Below the pieces are notes generated by a model. The model searched no databases and was not told the DNA's origin. It saw only the letters and a list, made by a program, of their open reading frames with translations. From Flavobacteriales bacterium (GTDB lineage: Bacteria; Bacteroidota; Bacteroidia; Flavobacteriales_F; PHOS-HE28), in assembly GCA_016703005.1 (NCBI GenBank), contig JADJCX010000001.1:283427-347426 (forward strand): a stretch of 64,000 nt of DNA, read 5' to 3'. This document shows positions 1 to 9,215 of the stretch, one piece after another. How positions within the stretch are numbered: the first letter of the stretch is position 1; every line of letters starts with the position of its first letter. The translations under genes and the position numbers were made by a program.

Positions 1-1235
1 ACTGCAATGACGGCTGCCCCAACGATCCCAACAAGATCGCTCCTGGCGTATGCGGTTGTGGTGTTGCCGATACGGACACCGACGGCGACCTGACACTTGA
101 TTGCAACGATGGTTGCCCGAACGACCCGAACAAGATCGCCCCAGGCGTGTGCGGATGTGGCGTTGCGGACACGGACGCCGATAACGACGGTGTTGCCGAT
201 TGCAATGATCTCTGCCCGAACGGTCCGGAACCAGGCACACCATGCGATGATCTTGATGCGAACACCACAGGTGACGTCATCACCGCGAACTGTGTCTGCG
301 CCGGGGTCAACGTGAATTGCACGGAGGATCTGGTGCTTGCCATCAGCTTGGATGCCTTTGGGTCGCACACCACATGGGAATTGTACGAGACCATTGGTAA
401 CACGTTGGTGGAATTCGGAGGCCCATACAGTGATGGTACACCGGGTGCTATCGTCACTACCAACCTCTGTGTACCTGCTGGATGTTATGAGTTGATCGTC
501 AGCGATGATTTCGCCGATGGTATTGCAGCGGGAGGTTATACGCTCGCCGATGACCTCGGTCGCCGGATCATTGACGCCGATGGCGCTTTCTCAAGCACAT
601 CTTCCATCGTCAGCACAGACCCTGATTTCTGCGTGCCTTTGGGCCCAACATTCGTGAAGCCGAACTGGTGTGACCGGACAGACTTCGTACCGAGCAGTTG
701 GATCTATTGCCAAGGTGTTGCGGGTGCAACGGGGTACCAGTTCTGGTTCTTCGACCCACATGGTAGCTATAGCCGTACGATCCTGAAGCCGACGACGGCT
801 TGCCGCCTGAACAACCTACAGACCAACCCACTACCGTTCGACCTTCCGTTGAACGTGCGTGTGCGTCCATTGGTGAACGGGAATTTCCTGGAGTACGGCA
901 AGGCTTGCCGCATCATTGTGAACGAGCCTGTCGGTGTGGGCAACCTCAACACTGTGTATTTCGCCACGGATGAGGTTTCGTTCAACATGTATCCGAACCC
1001 GAACCGTGATGAGGTCCTTTTCCTCATGATCGATGGGTTGAGCGACGCCGCCACTGGTGCCGATGTCGAGATCTTCGATGCGATGGGCAAGCTGGTCGCC
1101 AGCGAGCATGTGACGGTTGCCGGCGGAACGATGAACCATGCGCTCACCCTGGATAGTGAAGTGGGAGTGGGTATGTACATCGTGCAAGTGAAGGTTGACG
1201 GTCGGGTATTGACCCAACGCTTAATGCGCCAGTAA
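1..1235 (+). CDS. T9SS-sorted secreted protein with Cys-rich calcium-type repeats (5' truncated)
   Basis: The gene enters from the left edge; the first complete codon is at position 3 and the stop is TAA at 1233-1235. The visible 410 residues open with two ~35-residue repeats (CNDGCPNDPNKIAPGVCGCG followed by DTD/DAD stretches), which resemble thrombospondin type-3 calcium-binding repeats. The middle, about residues 100-300, carries paired cysteines and no family I can name. The last ~80 residues match a type IX secretion (T9SS) type A sorting domain (MYPNPNRDEVLF, then a beta-rich stretch, ending VLTQRLMRQ). The protein is therefore inferred to be exported through the Por/T9SS pathway and left on or outside the outer membrane. 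Signal peptide and total repeat number lie outside the window. A strong terminator follows. Confidence 0.85.
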   Translation, partial: CNDGCPNDPNKIAPGVCGCGVADTDTDGDLTLDCNDGCPNDPNKIAPGVCGCGVADTDADNDGVADCNDLCPNGPEPGTPCDDLDANTTGDVITANCVCAGVNVNCTEDLVLAISLDAFGSHTTWELYETIGNTLVEFGGPYSDGTPGAIVTTNLCVPAGCYELIVSDDFADGIAAGGYTLADDLGRRIIDADGAFSSTSSIVSTDPDFCVPLGPTFVKPNWCDRTDFVPSSWIYCQGVAGATGYQFWFFDPHGSYSRTILKPTTACRLNNLQTNPLPFDLPLNVRVRPLVNGNFLEYGKACRIIVNEPVGVGNLNTVYFATDEVSFNMYPNPNRDEVLFLMIDGLSDAATGADVEIFDAMGKLVASEHVTVAGGTMNHALTLDSEVGVGMYIVQVKVDGRVLTQRLMRQ

Positions 1236-1253
1236 TAGCAGGACATAGAGCGG

Positions 1254-1284
1254 AAAGCCCCTGGCATTTGCCGGGGGCTTTTTG
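1254..1284 (+). terminator. Intrinsic terminator
   Basis: A GC-rich hairpin (aagcccc / ggggctt, loop around tggcatttgcc) is followed by a T-rich run. It lies 20 bases after the stop of the T9SS protein, so it ends that transcript. Confidence 0.75.
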
Positions 1285-1386
1285 CTTTTTCAGAGGTTCA
1301 GAGGACGGCTCCTTCATCCTTCGGATCGGGGCCCGGCCATCCCTGTCGCGGCTTTCCATCGGATAGTGCGCGCCACCGAGGCAAAA

Positions 1387-1406
1387 AATACCCATTTCCG
1401 GGTATT
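1387..1406. promoter_or_regulatory. Palindromic operator-like site AATACCC-N6-GGGTATT
   Basis: AATACCCATTTCCGGGTATT is a perfect 7-bp inverted repeat with a 6-bp spacer, preceded by an A-run and followed by GTG. An almost identical 20-bp site with the same flanks occurs at 33386-33405, again 33-36 bases before a small gene. A palindrome of this geometry suggests a dimeric regulator. Which regulator is unknown. Confidence 0.5.
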
Positions 1407-1439
1407 GTGAGCGCCGTTCGGGTCCGATACGTTTGGCCC

Positions 1440-1583
1440 ATGAGAACGATGGATATGAGGACCAGTGGTGATGCCGATGCTGAGTCGCGCCGAAGTGAAC
1501 GCCTATTAATGGTTTCCGTGGTACTCGCGCTCGGGCTCATAGTCATTCTGCTGGTGCTCTGCCTGAGCGATCACTTGAGTTGA
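1440..1583 (+). CDS. Small single-pass membrane protein, 47 residues
   Basis: ATG at 1440 opens a 47-codon frame ending in TGA at 1581-1583. The first 22 residues are charged and polar (MRTMDMRTSG, ESRRSER); residues 23-42 form one hydrophobic helix (LLMVSVVLALGLIVILLVLC), so a small inner-membrane protein is likely. It sits 33 bases after the palindromic AATACCC/GGGTATT site and before two hairpin terminators, which makes a short independent transcript plausible. Internal ATG codons at 1449 and 1455 are alternative starts. No family is recognised, and the gene is short enough that chance cannot be excluded. Confidence 0.45.
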   Translation: MRTMDMRTSGDADAESRRSERLLMVSVVLALGLIVILLVLCLSDHLS

Positions 1584-1651
1584 ATTAGGCGGGCGTCGCC
1601 ATCAGGTTGGCGCAGATCCGGAGCAAGTCTGCCAGTTCACCCGCCGTTGAA

Positions 1652-1682
1652 GCGCCCCCCGAACCATTGGGGGGCGTCTTCT
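1652..1682 (+). terminator. Hairpin terminator
   Basis: An 8-bp GC stem (cgcccccc / ggggggcg) with an 8-base loop is followed by TCTTC on the plus strand. It could end the 1440 transcript and, in the reverse sense, back up termination of gap. Confidence 0.55.
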
Positions 1683-1697
1683 TCTGCGCTCAAACGC

Positions 1698-1726
1698 GAA
1701 CGCCCCCGGTCAAGCCGAGGGCGTTC
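1698..1726 (-). terminator. Hairpin terminator for gap
   Basis: A stem gaacgccc / gggcgttc with a GC-rich loop lies 19 bases downstream of the gap stop codon on the minus strand. It is followed there by a CG/T-rich stretch rather than a pure T-run. Confidence 0.5.
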
Positions 1727-1744
1727 CCTATGGATCGAGGGATC

Positions 1745-3199
1745 TCAGTAGTAGATCAAACGCTGCACCTTGGCCACGTGCTTGGCCAAGCGGATCACCT
1801 GTTTGGTGTATCCGAATTCGTTGTCATACCAAGTATACAGGACCACGTTACGGCCATCCGGGCTAACGATGCGTGGCTTGGCTGTCGAAAACACTGCAGC
1901 AGGTGTCGCCGATGATGTCGCTACTCACCAGTTCGGGATCGATCTGGTAGTGGATCTGGTTGACCAAGTCACCCTCCAGCGCCGCTTTCCGGACCAACTC
2001 ATTCACCTCGTCCCGGGTAACAGTGCGATTCAAGGATAGGTTCATGATGGCCAATGAACCATTCGGTGTAGGCACCCGGACAGCATTGGCGGTCAATTTG
2101 TCTTTGAGGCTGGGGATCGCCTTTGTCACTGCGGATCCTGCCCCAGTGCTGGTGATCACCATATTCACAGCCGCACTGCGCCCCCTGCGGGGCTTCTTGT
2201 GGTAGTTGTCCAGAAGGTTCTGGTCGTTCGTATAAGCGTGGACGGTTTCAATATGGCCCTTTTCGATGCCGACCATGTCTTCCATCACCTTCAAGATAGG
2301 GGAGATGGCATTGGTGGTACAACTGGCTGCACTGAACAGGGTCTCCTTCTCAATATCCAGATCCTTGTGGTTGATGCCATATACGATGTTAGGCATCTCC
2401 TTACCCGGAGCAGTAAGAATGACCTTGCCTACACCCTTGGCTTTCAAATGCCGACCCAGGTCGGCACGCTTGGTGAATGCCCCGGTATTGTCGATTATGA
2501 GCGCGTTACTGATACCATGGGAAGTGTAGTCAATATCCTCGGGGTTGGCGCTCGCGATCATTTGAACCCGCTGTCCGTTGATCACCAAGCACTTGTTCTC
2601 CAGGTCTTCGGTAACAGTGCCCTTAAAGCTCCCGTGCACGCTGTCATTCCGCAGTAGCGCAGCGCGCTTGATGATCTCTTCATCGCTGTTGGTGCGGGTA
2701 ACGATGGCACGCAACCGTAGCTGCTGTCCCTTACCCGCTTGTTTCACCAGTTCACGGGCAGCAATGCGGCCGATCCGTCCAAAGCCGTAGAGGACGACAT
2801 CGCGCGGTTCGAACTTGTGCTTGTCCTGTCCAATGAAATTCGTCAAATGGACGCCCAACCATGCTTTTGCGTCCTTTTCCCGGAAGCCTTGAATTCGAAG
2901 GAGAGCTTGCCAATGTCGAGCTTGCTCGGCGCCGAATCCAAGTTGAGCAGTTCGCGGGCTACTAATGCGGTGGTACGCGGATCCACCGGCTTCTTCACCA
3001 CCTTAATGGAATAGTCAAAGAGGCTCAAGACCTGACTGATGTTGATGTCCAACAGCAGGTTGCGGAAGAAGACAAGTTCCACGCTATGCTCATACATGAG
3101 CTTGCCCACGGAATTCATCAAGTCAACGGCCGCCTTCTCGCGGTCAACGTACTCTTTCAAACCGGCTTCGTAACCGGTTTTGGCCTCAACGGTATTCAT
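1745..3199 (-). CDS. gap: Glyceraldehyde-3-phosphate dehydrogenase, long Bacteroidetes form
   Basis: The encoded enzyme oxidises glyceraldehyde-3-phosphate to 1,3-bisphosphoglycerate in glycolysis. The Rossmann motif YGFGRIGR, the catalytic cysteine in SAASCTTNAI, the following HAYTNDQ and the C-terminal WYDNEFGYT are all present. About 120 residues precede the Rossmann fold (start MNTVEAKTGYEAGLKEYVDR). Total length of about 484 residues fits the long-form GAPDH common in Bacteroidetes, not the usual ~335. Two single-base lesions split the frame: near 2875, in a short A-run (GKK-DAKAW is expected), and near 1877 (FDSQAT then IVSPDGRN). Both read as sequencing indels because the family sequence continues across them. 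The gene lies 42 bases downstream of rpoD on the same strand. Confidence 0.93.
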
Positions 3200-3241
3200 T
3201 TATGAAGGGTGGAGTTTGAACGAACGGGTATGCGGGTCGGC

Positions 3242-4105
3242 TCAGCCGAGATACGCCTTCAACAGCTTGCTTCGGCTGGTATGGCGCAATCGGCGAATGG
3301 CCTTCTCCTTTATCTGGCGCACGCGCTCGCGGGTGAGGTCGAATTTGGCACCGATCTCTTCCAACGTAAGTCCGTGATTGATGCCGATACCGAAGAACAA
3401 TTTCACCACATCGCGCTCCCGCTCGGTGAGTGTGCTCAAGGCACGCTCGATCTCCTTCGCAAGGCTCTCGTTGATGAGCATGCGGTCAGCCGGTTGGCTG
3501 TCCAAGTTCGGGAGAACGTCCAGCAGGCTGTTGCTCTCACCTTCCACGAACGGCGCATCCATGCTGATGTGTCGTCCGCTCACCTTCATGGTATCGGCGA
3601 CTTTCTCAGGTGGGAGATCCAGCAGCGTTGCCAACTCATCCGCGCTCGGCGGACGCTCATATTCCTGCTCCAACTTGGCGAAGGCCTTGTTGATCTTGTT
3701 CAGCGATCCCACCTGGTTCAAGGGCAGGCGCACAATGCGGCTCTGTTCGGCCAGTGCCTGCAGGATGCTCTGGCGGATCCACCAAACAGCGTAGGAGATG
3801 AACTTGAAACCGCGGGTTTCATCAAAACGCTGGGCCGCCTTGATCAGGCCGAGGTTCCCTTCGTTGATAAGGTCAGGTAAGCTCAACCCCTGGTTCTGGT
3901 ATTGCTTGGCTACCGACACCACGAAGCGCAGGTTGGCCTTTACCAATTTCTCCAGTGCCGTCCCATCGCCCTGTTTGATGCGCCGAGCGAGTTCAACCTC
4001 CATTTCGGCGTTGATCAGGCCTTCCTTACCGATCTCCTGCAAGTACTTGTCCAGTGACTGGCTCTCGCGGTTGGTGATCGATTTCGTGATCTTGAGCTGG
4101 CGCAT
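3242..4105 (-). CDS. rpoD: RNA polymerase primary sigma factor RpoD/SigA, Bacteroidetes type
   Basis: This is the housekeeping sigma factor, 287 residues. It lacks the long acidic region 1.1 and non-conserved region, as is usual in Bacteroidetes. Start chosen at ATG 4105 because MRQLKITKSITNRES is the conserved N terminus of this group; the upstream open stretch is not conserved. Region 2 is visible as LVKANLRFVVSVAKQYQNQG, the -10 recognition part as GFKFISYAVWWIRQSI, region 3 around ILQALAEQSR to RPPSADELA, and the region 4 helix-turn-helix as LTLEEIGAKFDLTRERVRQI. The gene is intact. It lies between htrA and gap on the minus strand. The group is known to use TTTG (-33) and TAnnTTTG (-7) promoters, several of which seem present in this window. 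Confidence 0.97.
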   Translation of the reverse strand: MRQLKITKSITNRESQSLDKYLQEIGKEGLINAEMEVELARRIKQGDGTALEKLVKANLRFVVSVAKQYQNQGLSLPDLINEGNLGLIKAAQRFDETRGFKFISYAVWWIRQSILQALAEQSRIVRLPLNQVGSLNKINKAFAKLEQEYERPPSADELATLLDLPPEKVADTMKVSGRHISMDAPFVEGESNSLLDVLPNLDSQPADRMLINESLAKEIERALSTLTERERDVVKLFFGIGINHGLTLEEIGAKFDLTRERVRQIKEKAIRRLRHTSRSKLLKAYLG

Positions 4106-4185
4106 CCTTGTTGTCACGGGCGGCGGGGGTGTTAATGGTTCGTTTTTGGAACGCCAATTCTGCTTACTGCGAATCGGGCGCCGAA

Positions 4186-4193
4186 TGTACGGC
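4186..4193 (-). promoter_or_regulatory. Candidate -7 element upstream of rpoD
   Basis: On the minus strand TACATTCG, close to the Bacteroidetes -7 consensus TAnnTTTG, lies about 80 bases before the rpoD start, with CTTG about 21 bases further upstream as a possible -33 box. Confidence 0.35.
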
Positions 4194-4256
4194 CCCTGTC
4201 CATAAGGGAACAAGCCGCATTTGCGCCGGCGCCGTTGCCGACGATGCCTGGATGGC

Positions 4257-5729
4257 TCAGATACCCAAGCCGTAGTACGCTTTTACGCCGTTAGGATAAA
4301 CGCCTTCGATCAACACACCGCCTCTTTTTTGATCGAGGATCCTGGCGATGTCCTCCGGTGTCCTTACGGGTTGCTGGTCAATACGGGTAATGATGAAGCC
4401 TTCCCGGATGCCGCTGCTGCGTAAGCGACCACCGTTGATGGAAGTCACCTTCACTCCGTTTGCGATCTTCAGGGCCCTCAATTCATCAGCACTGGCGGAT
4501 TCGACCTCCGCACCGAGCATTGATCCCGCGGAGTTTTCCGGTGCGACGGCTTTCACGGCGGCGACCTTCGTGGTGCCATCCTTGCCACGGAGCTTGACCT
4601 CCAACGTACGTTCCGAACCGTCGCGCCAGATGGAAACTGCCACGCTGTTCCCCGGTCTGAATTTGCCTACTTGTTCTTGCAGAGCCGGGACATTATCCAC
4701 CGTCATGCTACCGACCTTCAGTATCACATCGCCTTCTTGGATGCCGCTGGCGGCGGCGGCGCCGTCTTCCGTCAGGCCCTTCACATAGACCCCTCTTATG
4801 CGGTCAAGGCCTACTTCTTTCGCGATCGTTTGGTCCATATCGGATATGCTGACGCCGATGTATGCGCGCTGAACGCTGCCGAATTCCAGTAGGTCACCCG
4901 TCACTTTTTTCGCAATGTTCACCGGTACCGCGAAGCTGTAGCCCGCGTAAGTGCCCGTTTGGCTGGCGATGGCCGTGTTGATCCCGATCAGCTCACCAGC
5001 AGCATTCACCAGCGCGCCGCCGCTGTTACCCGGGTTCACAGCCGCGTCAGTTTGTATGAAACTCTCTATCGGGAAGATCTCGCGCGTATCGTCACGTTGC
5101 AGGAGATTGATGCTACGCGCCTTCGCACTTACGATCCCTGCGGTTACCGTACTGGTGAGGTTGAACGGATTGCCCACCGCCAACACCCACTCACCCACGC
5201 GCACGTCGTCGCTGTTGCCGTATGCCATGTAGGGGAGTTCGGTGGCATCAACTTTCAGCAAGGCGATATCGGTACTAGGGTCGCGACCGATGACCCGTGC
5301 CTCCAACATGCGCTTGTCGTTCAGGTGTATAGAGATCTTGTCGGCGCCCTCAACAACGTGATTGTTCGTCACGATGTAGCCATCGTCGCTGATGATCACA
5401 CCACTACCTGCACCTTGCCGCGCGTGCTGCTGTTGGGGTGCGCGATAGCCCCAGAAGAACTCTTGAAGCGGATCGCGTTGGGTGATCATGGTTTCCGTGG
5501 TTACGTGCACGACGGCATTCACAGTACGTTCCGCGGCCTCAGTGAAGTCGGGAACCACGATGGACGCGCCGCCTGATCCCGGTAGGCTCACATAGTTCAC
5601 CGGTGCGGTCCGGCCAAGGGTTTCCGATATGTGGGAAGTCCCAACGAACTGGCCATGTATCCACAAGGCGAGCAGCCCGCCGCCCAATGCCATACCAAAG
5701 TATCCGATCGCTCTTTTCATGGTGTTCAT
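4257..5729 (-). CDS. HtrA/DegP-type periplasmic serine protease (S1C, two PDZ domains)
   Basis: A protease/chaperone for misfolded envelope proteins. The N terminus has a signal anchor (MKRAIGYFGM then a hydrophobic run). The trypsin-like domain has His in TNNHVVEGAD, Asp in DPSTDIALLKV and Ser in NPGNSGGALV, the complete catalytic triad. Two PDZ domains follow, the first around YIGVSISDMD to GDVILKVG, the second in the last ~90 residues (VKVTSINGGR, GFIITRIDQQ). About 490 residues, as usual for DegP/DegQ. ATG 5729 is used; ATG 5720 (MKRAIG) is equally likely. The gene is divergent from dapF, so about 165 bases hold both promoters. It is intact. Confidence 0.94.
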   Translation of the reverse strand: MNTMKRAIGYFGMALGGGLLALWIHGQFVGTSHISETLGRTAPVNYVSLPGSGGASIVVPDFTEAAERTVNAVVHVTTETMITQRDPLQEFFWGYRAPQQQHARQGAGSGVIISDDGYIVTNNHVVEGADKISIHLNDKRMLEARVIGRDPSTDIALLKVDATELPYMAYGNSDDVRVGEWVLAVGNPFNLTSTVTAGIVSAKARSINLLQRDDTREIFPIESFIQTDAAVNPGNSGGALVNAAGELIGINTAIASQTGTYAGYSFAVPVNIAKKVTGDLLEFGSVQRAYIGVSISDMDQTIAKEVGLDRIRGVYVKGLTEDGAAAASGIQEGDVILKVGSMTVDNVPALQEQVGKFRPGNSVAVSIWRDGSERTLEVKLRGKDGTTKVAAVKAVAPENSAGSMLGAEVESASADELRALKIANGVKVTSINGGRLRSSGIREGFIITRIDQQPVRTPEDIARILDQKRGGVLIEGVYPNGVKAYYGLGI

Positions 5730-5894
5730 GTTGAAGTGGCGCCGAGCCGTCAAGTGCTGTGCCGACGTTGATCAAAACAACGTGCGTGTCATGTGTAGCG
5801 ACTGTATGACGCTGTTAAGATCTGTGATCCATACCCAGTGCGGCTTTGGATGCCGGTGGGTGTATGCGCCGAAGCAACGGCGATATTTGCCGCA

Positions 5895-6689
5895 ATGGAC
5901 AAGCAGAACCTCGCGTTCAGCAAATGGGAGGGCACGGGCAATGACTTCATCCTCGTTGACGATCGTATGGAGGTATTTCCTATGCATGACATTTCGTTCG
6001 TTCGGCATCTGTGCGATCGTCATTTCGGCATTGGCAGTGACGGATTGATCCTGTTGCAGCAGCCGAAAGAGGTCGGGACACGGTACCACATGGAGTTCTT
6101 TAATCCCGACGGCAGCAAGAGCTTCTGCGGTAACGGAAGCCGTTGTGCGTTCGCTTTTCACAGTGCGCTTACCGCAAGTACGACTGACGCGCGGTTCACA
6201 GCGATCGATGGTGTTCATTCAGCCGGATGGAAGGCGGATAACGTGGCCATCGGGATGCGCGCGGTGGATCGGGTGGAGCGCCTCAACGCGGACACTGACT
6301 TCATCCACACGGGATCACCCCATCTGCTGCGTTGGGTTGATGACCCCGAAGCGATCGACATTGTGCCGGCAGCGCATGCGCATCGTTACGGCGACCGTTT
6401 CAAAGCCGAGGGCGTGAACGTGAACTTTCTGCGATGGCAAAACGACCGCGTGGAAATGCGCACCTACGAACGCGGTGTGGAGGCTGAGACGTTGAGCTGT
6501 GGCACCGGTGTTACGGCAGCTGCCTTGAGTGCGATGGCGCGCGGACTTGTCAATGGTACTTGTCCGGTGCGAACACGCGGCGGCGATCTGCGTGTGGAGG
6601 CTGTAAAAGTGGGAGAGGGCTATACCGGCATTTCGTTGATCGGCCCGGTGCGTCACGTGTTCACCGGCGAAGTGCAGTTGCCGTCATGA
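5895..6689 (+). CDS. dapF: Diaminopimelate epimerase
   Basis: Interconverts LL- and meso-diaminopimelate for lysine and peptidoglycan synthesis. The two active-site cysteines are visible in CGNGSRCAFAF and in LSCGTGVTAAA. The N-terminal FSKWEGTGNDFI is typical. Start chosen at ATG 5895 (MDKQNLAFSKWEGTGND), 264 residues, the normal family length; the further upstream ATG adds an unconserved stretch. The stop overlaps the mltG start as ATGA, so the two are co-transcribed and probably translationally coupled, linking precursor supply with cell-wall remodelling. Confidence 0.96.
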   Translation: MDKQNLAFSKWEGTGNDFILVDDRMEVFPMHDISFVRHLCDRHFGIGSDGLILLQQPKEVGTRYHMEFFNPDGSKSFCGNGSRCAFAFHSALTASTTDARFTAIDGVHSAGWKADNVAIGMRAVDRVERLNADTDFIHTGSPHLLRWVDDPEAIDIVPAAHAHRYGDRFKAEGVNVNFLRWQNDRVEMRTYERGVEAETLSCGTGVTAAALSAMARGLVNGTCPVRTRGGDLRVEAVKVGEGYTGISLIGPVRHVFTGEVQLPS

Positions 6690-7720
6690 AGCGGTGGAAG
6701 GTCCTTTTGTTGGTTCTCGGCCTATTGCTCGCGACTGATGGTGCCGTCGATTGGAAGTTTTGGAAACAGGTTTTCGGACCCGGTCCTTCGTTCGGTGTGC
6801 CGGACAAAGTGCTACTGATCCCAACCGGGGCAGGCCTTGATCAAGTGGTGGATAGTCTCCGTGCCCATGGAATGATCACCGATGAATTGGTTTTCCGCAG
6901 GGTTGCTGAACGAAAGAAATACAGCCATCGTGTAAAGCCTGGCCGGTACGTCGTTCGGACAGGTACAAGCCTCAACGAACTGATCAACAAAATGCGCAGC
7001 GGTGAGCAGGACCCAGTGCGTATCACCTTCAATACCATCCACCGATTGCCCGAATTGGCCGGAAAGGTCGCCGGGTATTTGGAATGCGACTCAGTTGCGA
7101 TGCTCAGGGTGCTCCTGGATCCCGCCGTTGCCCAGCAATACGGTTTTACACAGGAGGAGTTCATCGGCATGTTCATACCTGACACTTACGAGATGTGGTG
7201 GACGGAGACGCCGAACGACTTCGTGGCGCGTATGGCGCGCGAGTACAAGAGCTATTGGAACGACGAGCGAAAGGCAAAAGCAGGGGCTGTCAAGCTCGAT
7301 CAGAGCGAGGTAAGTGTTCTGGCCAGCATCGTTCAGGCCGAAACCGGTGTGCGCACCGATGCTCCGACCATCGCCGGTGTCTACCTGAACCGCTTGCGCA
7401 TTGGCATGCCTCTTCAAGCGGACCCTACGTTGAAGTACGCACTTGGTCTGGATACCGTTAGCCGCGTCCTCAATATCGACAAGCAAATAGAGTCGCCGTA
7501 CAATACATACCTGCACGCGGGCTTGCCACCGGGCCCCATCAACCTTCCGGAAAAAACCTATTTGGATGCGGTGCTGAACGCTACGAAGCACGACTACTTG
7601 TACTTCTGCGCCAGCGAAACCCTCGACGGTCATAGCAACTTTGCCAAGACCTATGAGCAGCACTTGGTGAACGCGCGGCGCTATCACCGTGCGCTGAACG
7701 AGCGCCGGATCTATCGATAG
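6686..7720 (+). CDS. mltG: Endolytic murein transglycosylase MltG (YceG-like)
   Basis: A membrane-anchored enzyme that cleaves nascent glycan strands and so sets their length. One N-terminal transmembrane helix (KVLLLVLGLLLATDGAV), then a LysM-like region, then the YceG domain with the catalytic glutamate in VLASIVQAETG and the conserved AGVYLNRL and PGPINLPEKTYLDAVLNA segments. 344 residues, typical. ATG 6686 overlaps the dapF stop by four bases. Intact; no downstream gene is close, so dapF-mltG is a two-gene operon. Confidence 0.95.
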   Translation: MKRWKVLLLVLGLLLATDGAVDWKFWKQVFGPGPSFGVPDKVLLIPTGAGLDQVVDSLRAHGMITDELVFRRVAERKKYSHRVKPGRYVVRTGTSLNELINKMRSGEQDPVRITFNTIHRLPELAGKVAGYLECDSVAMLRVLLDPAVAQQYGFTQEEFIGMFIPDTYEMWWTETPNDFVARMAREYKSYWNDERKAKAGAVKLDQSEVSVLASIVQAETGVRTDAPTIAGVYLNRLRIGMPLQADPTLKYALGLDTVSRVLNIDKQIESPYNTYLHAGLPPGPINLPEKTYLDAVLNATKHDYLYFCASETLDGHSNFAKTYEQHLVNARRYHRALNERRIYR

Positions 7721-7805
7721 TTCGGGTGAACCTTCAGGGGCACGCCTGCGTTGAGGGCGCTTCTATTTTCGCACGCTCCTTTTTGGGAGCATTGAAACCG
7801 ACGAC

Positions 7806-9210
7806 ATGACCAAGATCAAATTCGGCACCGATGGATGGCGTGCCATCATCGCGGACGATTTCACGGTGGACAACGTAGCGCGCGTGAGCGTGGCCGTTTC
7901 GCAATGGGTGAAGAAGAACTTTCCGAACAACCCGAGCATTGTTGTGGGGCACGATTGCCGTTTCGCCGGGGAACTCTTCGCCGACACGTGCACCAAAGTG
8001 TTCGTGAGCAACGGCATCAAGGTGCATCTGGCCAAAGGATTCGTCAGTACGCCAATGGTGTCTTTAGGTGCTGTCCAGTTGAAGGCAAGCGTTGGCGTGA
8101 TCCTCACCGCCAGTCATAACCCCCCGAGTTATAACGGCTACAAGTTGAAAGGGAGCTATGGAGGTCCGCTCATCCCGGAGCATGTGCAGGAGATCGAGGA
8201 TGCCATACCATCAATGCACGGTATGAAACTCGCGGACATCGACTTGAAGAAAGCAGAGGCCGGGGGGCTCATCAGCGTTGTTGACCTGGAGGGTATGTAT
8301 GTGCAGCACGTTGAGCAGAACTTCGACCTGGAAGCGATCCGCAAAAGCGGACTCAAGCTCGGCTACGATGCCATGTATGGCGCCGGGCAGAATGTGATCC
8401 CGCGTATACTGCCGCAAACCACATTGCTGCATTGCGTGAACGACCCTTCGTTCAAGGGGCAGGCGCCGGAACCGATCCACAAGAACCTGCTCGAGTTCAG
8501 CGAACTGATCGAAGACCGGTATCGATTGCGGCCTTGCCACGGACGGCGACGCGGACCGGATCGGACTATACAACAGCAAGGGTGAGTTCGTGGACAGTCA
8601 CCACATCATCCTGTTGTTGATCCACTACTTGGTGAAGTACAAGAAGTTCACCGGCAAGGTGGTGGTGGCTGTGAGCACCACACCGAAAGTGGAGAAGATG
8701 TGCAAGCACTATGGCCTCGAATACCAAGTGGTCAAGATCGGCTTCAAGTGGATCTGCGGCATCATGATCACCGACGATGTGCTGTTGGGCGGGGAGGAGA
8801 GCGGTGGCATCGCGATCAAGGGCCATATCCCCGAGCGCGATGGTATCTGGATGGGCCTCACCATTTGGGAGTACATGGCGCGGAGCGGGAAGACCCTGGA
8901 GGAGTTGATCCAGGAAGTGTATGCGATCGTTGGTCCCTTCAGCTACGACCGCAGCGACCTGCACATCAGCGAAGCACTGAAGCAACAAGTGCTGAAGGCG
9001 TGCACCGAGAACAAGTACACCAAGTTCGGGGGGCTTGAAGTGCGCCGTTTGGAAACGATCGACGGCTGGAAGTACCACTTCGACAACGACCAGTGGTTGA
9101 TGATCCGTGCCAGCGGCACTGAACCTGTTCTGCGCACCTATGCTGAGAGCAACAGCTTGGAAAATGCGCGGAAGATCCTTGCGGCCTGCAAGGAGACCAT
9201 CGGCGCCTGA
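7806..9210 (+). CDS. Phosphohexomutase (phosphoglucomutase/phosphomannomutase family)
   Basis: Four-domain alpha-D-phosphohexomutase that moves phosphate between C1 and C6 of a hexose or hexosamine phosphate. The N terminus IKFGTDGWRA, the phosphoserine loop TASHNPPSYNGYK and the magnesium loop TDGDADRIGLY are all seen, as is the C-terminal phosphate-binding RASGTEPVLRTYAE. About 467 residues. One single-base deletion near 8520 (after FSELIED) shifts the frame before DCGLATDGDADR; the rest is clean, so it is probably a sequencing error. Substrate cannot be fixed from sequence; glucose-, mannose- and glucosamine-phosphate are all possible. It has its own upstream gap of 85 bases with a small hairpin. 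Confidence 0.92.
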
Positions 9211-9215
9211 AGCGT

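Noticed and set aside
1607..2657. Plus-strand frames over the gap gene
   Set aside because: Antisense to well-conserved GAPDH sequence.
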